In this document: positions 1 through 6,022 of the stretch, one piece after another
Layout of the letters: each line of letters opens with the position of its first letter
How positions within the stretch are numbered: the first letter of the stretch is position 1
Assembly (NCBI GenBank): GCA_029287695.1
Contig: JARFQQ010000028.1
Location: 1 to 6,022, forward strand
Reading direction: 5' to 3'
DNA: 6,022 bases
From: Gammaproteobacteria bacterium
GTDB taxonomy: Bacteria; Pseudomonadota; Gammaproteobacteria; Chromatiales; Chromatiaceae
The notes under the pieces: generated by a model
What the model was told of the DNA's origin: nothing
Database searches by the model: none
The model's input: the letters and a program-made list of their open reading frames with translations, nothing else
Position numbers and translations under genes: made by a program

Positions 1-750
1 ACCCTCGACAGTCGGGCGAGTGCCGATATTGGCCACGCCGGGCAGCAACACATCTCCGAGACCGGCGACACGCACCGCGTAGACGCCACGCAACGGGCTG
101 CTCTTGCGGCGCAGCACCAGGTTGAGTGTCGGAAAGCCGAAGGTCCGGCCCCGCTTGTCGCCATGCGCAACGCGTCCACAGATAGCGTAACTGCGCCCGA
201 GACAGGCATTGGCTTCCTCAATAGAGCCCTCAATCAGGAGAAGCCGAATCCGGGTCGAGCTGAAGCTCTCGACACGATGCGTCAGGGTATCCATGTTGTC
301 GACAGTGAAACCATAGGCTTCGCCTGCCTCGTGCAGCATGCGCACGTCACCACTGCGCGCGCGCCCGAAACGGAAATCGTCTCCGACAAAAAGATGCCGG
401 ACTCCGAGGCCGCGAACGAGAATCTCGTCGATGAACGTCTCGCCCCCCATGGCCGCCAGCCGCTTGCTGAAATGCAGGATCAGCACATTGTCGATACCCA
501 GCTCCGTGAACATGCGGATTTTTTCACGCAGCGTCGTCAGGCGCGCAGGCGCCACATCCGGCCTGAAGTACTCCATCGGCTGGGGCTCGAAAATGATCAC
601 CGTCAGCGGTAATCCGAGGCTGTCAGCCTCGTGACGCAACTGGCGGAAAACCGCCTTGTGGCCGAGGTGGACGCCATCAAAATTCCCGATAGTGGCTACA
701 CAGCCGTGGTGGCTCGCTTTCAGGTTGTGGAGACCACGAATCAGTCTCAT
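1..750 (-). CDS. ribF: Bifunctional riboflavin kinase / FAD synthetase RibF (3' end cut off by the window edge)
   Basis: Cytoplasmic bifunctional enzyme that phosphorylates riboflavin to FMN and adenylylates FMN to FAD. I translated 250 codons by hand from ATG 748-750 with no stop before the left edge. The N-terminal FMN adenylyltransferase domain has GNFDGVHLGH (residues 22-31), a nucleotidyltransferase HxGH-like motif, then FVGDDFRFG (121-129) and SSTRIR (164-169). The C-terminal riboflavin kinase domain begins around 190 with GRVAHGDKRGRTFGFPTLN (192-210), followed by RGVYAV (221-226) and NIGTRPTVEG (241-250). Family members are usually a little over 300 residues, so roughly the last 60 are missing. 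The start fits the common family N-terminus MRLIRGLHN, and an in-frame TAA at 760-762 excludes a longer start. No Shine-Dalgarno sequence is visible upstream; an 8-bp palindrome (754-761) lies there instead. Identity is essentially certain. Confidence 0.96.
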   Translation of the reverse strand, partial: MRLIRGLHNLKASHHGCVATIGNFDGVHLGHKAVFRQLRHEADSLGLPLTVIIFEPQPMEYFRPDVAPARLTTLREKIRMFTELGIDNVLILHFSKRLAAMGGETFIDEILVRGLGVRHLFVGDDFRFGRARSGDVRMLHEAGEAYGFTVDNMDTLTHRVESFSSTRIRLLLIEGSIEEANACLGRSYAICGRVAHGDKRGRTFGFPTLNLVLRRKSSPLRGVYAVRVAGLGDVLLPGVANIGTRPTVEG

Positions 751-759
751 TGGAACCGG

Positions 760-855
760 TTAAACGACGAAAAGCGCGATTATATCAGGGCACTCCGCCT
801 TTATCCCGCAAAACCCGGCACCCCGAAGGTCACAGACACGGCTGAACCGGGGCAT
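760..855 (-). CDS. Possible 31-residue ORF in the traB-ribF spacer (doubtful)
   Basis: An ATG at 853-855 directly follows the TAA stop of the TraB-family gene (856-858) and opens a frame of 31 codons ending at TAA 760-762, nine bases before the ribF start. The peptide begins MPRFSRVCDLRG and ends ALFVV, with cysteines at 8, 16 and 22. I recognise no domain. There is no clear Shine-Dalgarno sequence, although re-initiation after the adjacent stop is conceivable. The frame is the same as those of the TraB gene and ribF. In GC-rich DNA a 31-codon open frame arises easily by chance, and the predicted ribF promoter lies inside it. I list it so that the spacer is described, not because I believe it is a gene. 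Confidence 0.12.
   Translation of the reverse strand: MPRFSRVCDLRGAGFCGIKAECPDIIALFVV
779..787 (-). promoter_or_regulatory. Predicted extended -10 promoter for ribF
   Basis: Read on the minus strand, this stretch is TGATATAAT, a perfect TGnTATAAT extended -10 element for a housekeeping sigma70-type factor. It is the only such match I noticed in the spacer before ribF. No good -35 box lies at the usual 16-18 nt spacing; a TTGCGG at 806-811 is 21 nt away, which is too far. Extended -10 promoters can work without a -35 box. The start site would fall near 772, giving a leader of roughly 20 nt before the ribF ATG at 750. This is inference from sequence only; the ribF transcript could also come by read-through from the upstream genes. 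Confidence 0.45.
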
Positions 856-1791
856 TTACTGGACCCGGCTGACCTTGTGGCCACGGCGCTTGAGCATATC
901 GATGAGATTGCTCTTGCCAACGAGATGCGCATTACCGACGACGACCATGGTCTGTTGCGGCTTTGAGAGGTAACCCTCGAGTCGCGGCAGCCATTTGCGG
1001 TTACGGTTGACGACCACGTTGCGGTAAGTGAGGGACGACATGCCTGCTGCGATGAGCTGTGCATTGCGGTCGATGTCTCCCGTGGCCCAGGAAGCGAGCA
1101 GCCCGCTGAATTCATCTTTTTCGCTATCGCCCGCTGTCTTGCCGAGCGATTCCGACAACTGCCTGAGCTGCACCTCGAGAGGATACTCCGCCAGCGTCAT
1201 CATCGCCTCGCGCGGTGTCTCGAGTGCCGAGATTTTCATATCATTCCTCAATGCGGATTCCTCGAAAAGGTTGTCGACCCCGAGGGTCCGCTGCATCCCG
1301 GATTGCTCGAAGATTTCGTTGGTCAACACGATACGCAACAGCCAGGGCTGCATGCGCGACACAGCATACTCGTCGAGCTGGAGAATCCCTGCCAGTTCCT
1401 GCAGGCGGGCATAATCTGCCGGGGAGAGCAACTCGTCGAGCGTTTGTCCTTCCGGCAGCAGGGCTCTTGTCTGGATATATTCCGACATCGCCACGTTACC
1501 CGAGGAGTCATTTGCCTTGCTTTCGATGACGAGTTCCTCGGCATTCTCGAAGGCGCTGGCAACAAGCGGGGTGTACCAGCGAACGCCCTCGGGCAGGACA
1601 TGGATAGAGCCGAACAGGTAGACCTTGCTGTCGTGATCCTCGGCAAGCCACATCGCAGGATAGGCATTGACATCGCGTCCAGCCGTCTGGAGGGTTGCCG
1701 ACTGGCAACCGGCAATGAGCAGGGCCAACAGCAGCAGGCCACCAACGCGCGACAGCCTCAACATCTGACCGATTTTTTTGACCGGACGCAT
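856..1791 (-). CDS. TraB/GumN-family lipoprotein, Tiki-like putative metallopeptidase fold
   Basis: A 311-residue protein of the TraB/GumN family (COG3735 type). The N-terminus is a lipoprotein signal: basic residues (K5, K6, R12, R15), a hydrophobic stretch (about 17-26) and the lipobox LIAGC with acceptor Cys29, so the protein should be lipid-anchored facing the periplasm. Family signatures follow: GSIHVLPEG (61-69) with the first GxxH motif, ELVIES (86-91), GVDNLFEE (171-178), ETPREAMM (191-198), RNRKW (263-267) and the C-terminal VVVGNAHLVG (283-292) with the second GxxH, ending RRGHKV. The wider TraB/Tiki/EreA-like superfamily contains metal-dependent peptidases using GxxH and acidic residues, but the bacterial role of this branch is not established, so enzyme activity here is inference. 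The gene starts 6 nt after the polA stop, with only a weak purine-rich AGAGAG before the ATG. An internal Met10 could also serve as start and would keep the signal peptide. Confidence 0.88.
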   Translation of the reverse strand: MRPVKKIGQMLRLSRVGGLLLLALLIAGCQSATLQTAGRDVNAYPAMWLAEDHDSKVYLFGSIHVLPEGVRWYTPLVASAFENAEELVIESKANDSSGNVAMSEYIQTRALLPEGQTLDELLSPADYARLQELAGILQLDEYAVSRMQPWLLRIVLTNEIFEQSGMQRTLGVDNLFEESALRNDMKISALETPREAMMTLAEYPLEVQLRQLSESLGKTAGDSEKDEFSGLLASWATGDIDRNAQLIAAGMSSLTYRNVVVNRNRKWLPRLEGYLSKPQQTMVVVGNAHLVGKSNLIDMLKRRGHKVSRVQ

Positions 1792-1797
1792 CTCTCT

Positions 1798-4503
1798 TCA
1801 GTGCGCCTCGTCCCAGTTGGCGCCACGACCGGCATCGACCACGAGTGGCACGGACAATTCGGCCGCCTCTTCCATCATGGAGAGGATCTCCGGAACAACA
1901 TCCTCGACACCATCCTCGTCGACCTCGAAGACGAGTTCGTCATGGACCTGCATGATCATGGTGACAGCGGGCTTTTTCTTCCGGATCCAGCCATCGACCT
2001 CGAGCATGGCGCGCTTGATGATATCGGCAGCCGTGCCCTGCATGGGCGCATTGATCGCCGTGCGTTCGGCCGCTGCGCGCCGCTGACCGTTGCGTGAATT
2101 GATCTCCGGCAAGTAGAGGCGGCGTCCGAAGACAGTCTCGACATAGCCCGCCTCGTGAGCCTGTTCGCGAATGTTGTCCATGAAGGAGCGAACACCGGGA
2201 TAACGGTCGAAATAGAGGTCGATATACTTTTGCGCAGTGCCGCGTTCGACACCGAGTTGCTTCGCAAGACCAAACGCAGACATGCCGTAGATCAGTCCGA
2301 AATTGATCGCCTTGGCCGAGCGGCGCTGGTCACTGGTGACAGCCTCCGGAGTGACGCCGAAGACCTCGGCTGCTGTTGCACGGTGGATATCCTGCCCCTC
2401 CGCAAAAGCCTTGAGCAGCGCCTTGTCGCCCGACAGATGCGACATGATACGCAACTCGATCTGTGAATAGTCCGCTGCAACCATGATCGCACCCTCGCGA
2501 GGCACGAAGGCCTGCCGGATCAGGCGACCCTCATCCGTGCGAACCGGAATATTCTGCAGGTTCGGATCACTCGAACTCAGGCGACCGGTCGCCGCAACAG
2601 CCTGGTGATAGGAGGTATGCACGCGTCCTGTATGAGGATTGACCATGGTCGGCAACTTGTCGGTGTAAGTCGAACGCAGCTTGGCCAGGCCCCGATGCTG
2701 AAGAATCAGGGACGGCAGTTCGTGGCCCTGGTCTGCCAGCTCCTGCAAGACGCTTTCGGCCGTCGAGGGTGCGCCCTTTGGTGTCTTCGATATGACCGGC
2801 AGATTCAGCTCCTCGAAGAAAATCTGGCCAATCTGTTTGGGGGACGCCATGTTGAATGGCCGCCCGGCAATTTCGCAGGCCTGCCCCTCGAGTTCAACCA
2901 GGCGCTCAGCCATCCGCTTGCTCTGCCTGGCAAGCATCCTGCTGTCGATTCGTACGCCGGTACGCTCGATGCGCGACAGGACAGGAACGAGAGGCATCTC
3001 GATTTCGGTGAAAACACTCGCCGGTCCCTTCTGTTTTTTCAGTAACGGCCAGAGGTGATCGTGCAAGCGCAGTGTGATGTCCGCATCCTCGGCGGCATAG
3101 GGCGCAGCCTGCTCCAGCGGAACCTGGTCGAACGTAATCTGTTTTGCCCCCTTGCCGGCAACCTCCTCGAACTTGGTGGTGTTGTAATCGAGATAGGTCC
3201 TCGCCAGCGAATCCATGTCATGCCGCGTCGCGACCGAATTGTAGACATAGGACTCGAGCATGGTATCGAAAGCGACGCCCTCGACATGAATGTCGTAGTT
3301 CGCCAGCACGTTCATGTCGTACTTGAGGTGCTGGCCGAGCTTCGGCTTGTCCGGATTCTCGAGTAGCGGCTTCAGTGCAGTGAGCACCTCGTCGCGATCC
3401 AGCTGCACGGGCGAATCCGGGCCTTTATGCCCGACAGGGATGTAACAGGCCTCACCCTCCTCTACCGAAAAGGAGAGTCCGACAAGCTCAGCCTGCATAT
3501 AGTCGAGGCTCGTGGTCTCGGTATCGAAAGTGACGAGCTTCGCCTGCTCGAGCTTCCCGATCCAGGCGTCGAGACGATCGCGATCCAGAACCGTTTCGTA
3601 GTCGCCGTCCACAGATGCAGGAACCGCGGCCTCGACGGGGTCGGACTCCTGCAGTGTCGCAAGCAGGCGGCTGGCCTCGAGCTTTTTATACCACTCACGC
3701 AATGACCCGATATCAGGCTCGCCCTGGACGAGTTCCCGCGGTTTTTCGTTCAACTTCAGGTCAGTGCGAATACGCGCGAGATCACGCGATAGTTCGAGCT
3801 GACCGCTTTCGATCGCCTCGCGGAGGTATTCGCCGATCTTTCCCTTGATCTCGTCAGCATGCTTGACGAGGTTGTCGATGTCGTCATACGCGGCAAGCCA
3901 TTTGGCTGCCGTCTTGGGTCCGCACTTCTGCACACCCGGAATATTGTCAGAGGTATCACCAACGAGCGCCAGGTAGTCGATCATCTGGTCGGCGCGCACC
4001 CCGAATTTCTCCACGACGCCCCCTGTATCGGTCACCGTGTCGCTCATGGTGTTCACAAGCGTGATCGCATCGTTGACAAGCTGTGCAAGATCCTTGTCAC
4101 TCGTCGAGATGAGCGTCTCGAGACCGGCCTTCTGCGCCTCGACGGCCAGGGTGCCGATAACGTCGTCGGCCTCGACATTCGACTCGATCACCAGTGGCAA
4201 CCCCATGGCCCGGATGATTGCGTGCAGAGGTTCTATCTGGGCCCGCAGATCATCCGGCATGGGCGGCCTGTGCGCCTTGTACTCAGCATAGATCTCGTCA
4301 CGGAATGTCTTGCCCGGGGCGTCGAAGACCACGCCGACGTAGTCAGGATCATGGTCGGCCATGAGCTTTCGCAGCATATTGATGACACCGACAACGGCCC
4401 CTGTGGGCTGACCGGAGGAGTTGGTCAGCGGAGGAAGTGCATGAAAAGCGCGGAAGAGATAGGAGGAGCCGTCGACGAGGACAAGCAGTTTCTTGTCAGC
4501 CAT
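1798..4503 (-). CDS. polA: DNA polymerase I (complete: 5' nuclease, 3'-5' exonuclease, polymerase)
   Basis: Repair and Okazaki-fragment processing polymerase, 901 residues (E. coli 928). The 5' nuclease domain covers about 1-290: VDGSS (Asp11), VFDAPGKTFR (59-68), EADDVIG (111-117), STSDKDL (133-139), VGDTSDNIPGV (181-191) and a helix-3-turn-helix region around 195. The 3'-5' proofreading domain looks active: FDTETTSLD with Asp327 and Glu329, KYD with Asp396, and YAAEDAD with Tyr469 and Asp473. The polymerase domain carries motif A AADYSQIELR with Asp678, the O-helix RRSAKAINFGLIYG with Arg727, Lys731, Phe735 and Tyr739, and motif C QVHDELVFE with His854, Asp855 and Glu856. The start at ATG 4501-4503 gives the family N-terminus MADKKLLVLVDGSS; the frame stays open to an ATG at 4594-4596, but that extension lies inside the thioredoxin gene and does not resemble Pol I. 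The 8-nt overlap with that gene and the weak Shine-Dalgarno sequence suggest translational coupling. Confidence 0.99.
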   Translation of the reverse strand: MADKKLLVLVDGSSYLFRAFHALPPLTNSSGQPTGAVVGVINMLRKLMADHDPDYVGVVFDAPGKTFRDEIYAEYKAHRPPMPDDLRAQIEPLHAIIRAMGLPLVIESNVEADDVIGTLAVEAQKAGLETLISTSDKDLAQLVNDAITLVNTMSDTVTDTGGVVEKFGVRADQMIDYLALVGDTSDNIPGVQKCGPKTAAKWLAAYDDIDNLVKHADEIKGKIGEYLREAIESGQLELSRDLARIRTDLKLNEKPRELVQGEPDIGSLREWYKKLEASRLLATLQESDPVEAAVPASVDGDYETVLDRDRLDAWIGKLEQAKLVTFDTETTSLDYMQAELVGLSFSVEEGEACYIPVGHKGPDSPVQLDRDEVLTALKPLLENPDKPKLGQHLKYDMNVLANYDIHVEGVAFDTMLESYVYNSVATRHDMDSLARTYLDYNTTKFEEVAGKGAKQITFDQVPLEQAAPYAAEDADITLRLHDHLWPLLKKQKGPASVFTEIEMPLVPVLSRIERTGVRIDSRMLARQSKRMAERLVELEGQACEIAGRPFNMASPKQIGQIFFEELNLPVISKTPKGAPSTAESVLQELADQGHELPSLILQHRGLAKLRSTYTDKLPTMVNPHTGRVHTSYHQAVAATGRLSSSDPNLQNIPVRTDEGRLIRQAFVPREGAIMVAADYSQIELRIMSHLSGDKALLKAFAEGQDIHRATAAEVFGVTPEAVTSDQRRSAKAINFGLIYGMSAFGLAKQLGVERGTAQKYIDLYFDRYPGVRSFMDNIREQAHEAGYVETVFGRRLYLPEINSRNGQRRAAAERTAINAPMQGTAADIIKRAMLEVDGWIRKKKPAVTMIMQVHDELVFEVDEDGVEDVVPEILSMMEEAAELSVPLVVDAGRGANWDEAH

Positions 4504-5041
4504 TAGGTACCAGTTTCTTGAGCACCGCTTCGAGATCATCTTTGGCAACACCACCGTTATAGCGTTGTTGAATGTTTCCTTCCCGATCGGCAACAACCGT
4601 GTAGGGGAGCGCCCCCATGCGATTACCGAGCTCCCGGGAAAAGTTGATGGCTTTCATGTCCCCGAGCAGGACGGGATATTCCACTCCGTAGGTGTCAAGA
4701 AAATCCTGGACTGTGTCCGGATCATCAATCGCGATGCCGACGAAGCGCACTCCCTTGTCATAGTACTGCTCATGCAAATCGACAAAGCCGGGCGTTTCTT
4801 CTGCACATGGCGGACACCATGGCGCCCAGAAGTTGAGCACCATGACACTGTTCTTCCACTCGCTGCTCGTGCGTTCAGCTCCCTCGAGGTCGATCATCGC
4901 GAAGGCGGGGACCCGCTTGAGCACCTCGTTCTTTTTGTCGAACATGTTGCTGAAGCGCTCGGGATGTTGCTGGATCGCAATCGTGGCACCGACTATTGCA
5001 GCGATAATGCCCAGGAAAATCGAGAAGAGGATATAACGCAT
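4496..5041 (-). CDS. Membrane-anchored TlpA/ResA-like thiol-disulfide oxidoreductase
   Basis: A 181-residue thioredoxin-fold protein. One hydrophobic segment at about residues 4-23 acts as an uncleaved anchor or signal, placing the catalytic domain in the periplasm. The domain starts near 45 (VPAFAMIDLEG) and has the active site FWAPWCPPC (71-79) with redox cysteines 76 and 79. It continues with GVRFVGIAIDD (97-107), the cis-proline in GALPYTVV (Pro146) and the usual closing segment DREGNIQQRYNG. This is the TlpA/ResA/CcmG-like group, which keeps thiols reduced outside the cytoplasm, for instance for cytochrome c maturation. Which substrate it serves cannot be told from sequence. It starts 2 nt after the dsbD stop, with AAGG at 5052-5055 ten bases before the ATG as a plausible Shine-Dalgarno sequence. 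Being next to DsbD, the classic electron source for such proteins, it is probably DsbD's partner. It overlaps polA by 8 nt. Confidence 0.92.
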   Translation of the reverse strand: MRYILFSIFLGIIAAIVGATIAIQQHPERFSNMFDKKNEVLKRVPAFAMIDLEGAERTSSEWKNSVMVLNFWAPWCPPCAEETPGFVDLHEQYYDKGVRFVGIAIDDPDTVQDFLDTYGVEYPVLLGDMKAINFSRELGNRMGALPYTVVADREGNIQQRYNGGVAKDDLEAVLKKLVPNG

Positions 5042-5043
5042 GA

Positions 5044-6022
5044 TCAGAAAGCCTTGTCGAGGCTGTCGACGAGCTGCTCGACTGTCACATCGCCAATGAT
5101 ACGGTCTCGCTCGACGCCATCCTCATCGAACAGGATGACGGTCGGTGGCGCCACCAGGTTGAAGTGTTTGAGCAAGGCGTCGTCCGATGTGACATCGGCC
5201 TTGATGAGCGCCATGTCGGCCGTACGGGACAGAACATCCGGGTGTGGAAAAACCTTCTTCTCCATGGTCTTGCAGTAGACGCACCAGTCCGCATAGAAAT
5301 CGAGCAGGACCTTTTGTGACGCTCCACGGGCTTTCGCCATTTCGGCATCCAGCTGCTCGACGGTCTTGACCTTGGTGAAGTCATTCCTTGCGCCAGCCTG
5401 CGTGCCGGCAGCCGGTACACCGACGCCTTCAAGCGGCGACAGCGGATCATTGTTTCCTGTACCGGCGCCGATCAGGACAATGCCGCCATAGAGCAGGAAA
5501 GCGACCCCGAGGCCCTTCCAGAGCTTGCGCCAGCCCGAGGCACCCTCGGGGAGAGGGTCCAGCGCGCCCATGTAGATCGCCGGTATGATCAACAGCAGCG
5601 CCCACATGAGCATGGTGACGAAGCCCGGCAGATAGGTCGGCACCAGCCGTTCGAGCATGGTCACGGCGACCGCCAGCATGATAACCCCGAACACCGCCTT
5701 GACAGTTTCCATCCAGCCACCGGCACGCGGCAACAGCTTGCCGGCCGAAACGCCGATGAGCAGCAATGGCATGCCCATGCCAAGCGACATGACGAACAGC
5801 GCCGAGGCGCCAAGGACGGCGTCACCGGTCGTGCCAATGTAGGCCAGCGCCGCGGCCAGTGGCGGTGCAACACAGGGGCCAACGATCAGCGCCGAGAGAA
5901 AACCCATGATGGCAACACCGATGAGACTGCCCTGCTTCTGCTTGTTGCTGATATCGTTGAGCTTGCTCTGCACGCTGGCAGGAAGCTGCAGTTCGTAGAA
6001 GCCGAACATCGACATGGCGAGC
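5044..6022 (-). CDS. dsbD: Thiol:disulfide interchange protein DsbD, C-terminal part (5' end beyond the window)
   Basis: Inner-membrane reductant conduit that takes electrons from cytoplasmic thioredoxin and delivers them to periplasmic proteins. About 325 residues are visible; the frame runs open through the right edge, so the Met at 6013-6015 is internal. Counting from that Met, MSMFGFYELQLP (1-12) matches the end of transmembrane helix 3 in DsbD. Hydrophobic helices follow at about 33-60, 66-92, 102-124, 131-150 and 166-186. The first holds IVGPCVAPP with Cys48, one of the two transmembrane redox cysteines; its partner lies outside the window. After a linker (about 187-215) comes the periplasmic thioredoxin-like gamma domain with FYADWCVYCKTMEKKVF (Cys245 and Cys248) and the cis-proline region VAPPTVILF (288-296). 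E. coli DsbD is 565 residues and has WCVACK at this site. The N-terminal alpha domain cannot be assessed here. Confidence 0.96.
   Translation of the reverse strand, partial: LAMSMFGFYELQLPASVQSKLNDISNKQKQGSLIGVAIMGFLSALIVGPCVAPPLAAALAYIGTTGDAVLGASALFVMSLGMGMPLLLIGVSAGKLLPRAGGWMETVKAVFGVIMLAVAVTMLERLVPTYLPGFVTMLMWALLLIIPAIYMGALDPLPEGASGWRKLWKGLGVAFLLYGGIVLIGAGTGNNDPLSPLEGVGVPAAGTQAGARNDFTKVKTVEQLDAEMAKARGASQKVLLDFYADWCVYCKTMEKKVFPHPDVLSRTADMALIKADVTSDDALLKHFNLVAPPTVILFDEDGVERDRIIGDVTVEQLVDSLDKAF

Noticed and set aside
163..612. 149-codon open frame on the plus strand
   Set aside because: Fully antisense to ribF, whose minus-strand motifs are unmistakable.
821..852. Inverted repeat CCCCG/CGGGG in the spacer as a terminator
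   Set aside because: Only five base pairs with a loop of about 22 nt and no U-tract after it on the minus strand.
751..855. FMN riboswitch ahead of ribF
   Set aside because: The 105-nt spacer is too short and I see none of the conserved FMN-aptamer core segments.
1303..2097. 264-codon open frame on the plus strand
   Set aside because: It lies antisense across the junction of the TraB-family gene and polA, both of which have clear family motifs on the minus strand. Its translation resembles no known protein and is rich in residues expected from reversed GC-rich codons.
3859..4506. 215-codon open frame on the plus strand
   Set aside because: Fully antisense to the highly conserved 5' nuclease domain of polA; treated as a shadow.
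4504..4596. Longer polA start adding 31 residues
   Set aside because: The extension overlaps the conserved C-terminus of the thioredoxin gene, has no resemblance to Pol I, and the standard family N-terminus begins at the Met at 4501-4503.
4493..5278. 261-codon open frame on the plus strand
   Set aside because: Antisense to the thioredoxin gene and the end of dsbD; the minus-strand proteins have intact active-site motifs, and this frame shows no domain.

Overview
The window reads as an ordinary chromosomal stretch of a Proteobacterium, most likely a gammaproteobacterium. That placement comes from the look of the proteins: a RibF beginning MRLIRGLHN, a three-domain Pol I with an intact proofreading site, and a DsbD with a C-terminal thioredoxin domain. 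The DNA is moderately GC-rich and coding density is very high. All genes lie on the minus strand, so transcription runs from high to low coordinates. I see no RNA genes, mobile elements, CRISPR arrays, long repeats or convincing terminators.

In transcription order: (1) the C-terminal part of dsbD, the inner-membrane thiol-disulfide transporter, whose 5' part lies beyond the right edge (5044-6022). (2) A membrane-anchored TlpA/ResA-like thioredoxin with a WCPPC active site, starting 2 nt after dsbD (4496-5041). (3) A complete polA for DNA polymerase I, whose start overlaps the end of the thioredoxin gene by 8 nt (1798-4503). (4) A TraB/GumN-family lipoprotein starting 6 nt after polA (856-1791). 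(5) A 105-nt spacer that stays open in the reading frame shared by its neighbours and carries a good extended -10 promoter. (6) The start and most of ribF, cut by the left edge (1-750).

The first four genes are packed like one operon. DsbD moves reducing power from cytoplasmic thioredoxin across the inner membrane. The adjacent membrane-tethered thioredoxin is a natural recipient for periplasmic disulfide reduction or cytochrome c maturation. polA sits downstream of this redox pair and may be translationally coupled to it, although the functions are unrelated. The TraB-type lipoprotein follows polA. ribF (FMN and FAD synthesis) probably has its own promoter in the spacer.

I did not find a previously undescribed system. 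The points most worth checking are the redox-polA-traB arrangement, the TraB lipoprotein with two GxxH motifs, and the ribF leader, which has a strong -10 element but no recognisable Shine-Dalgarno sequence.
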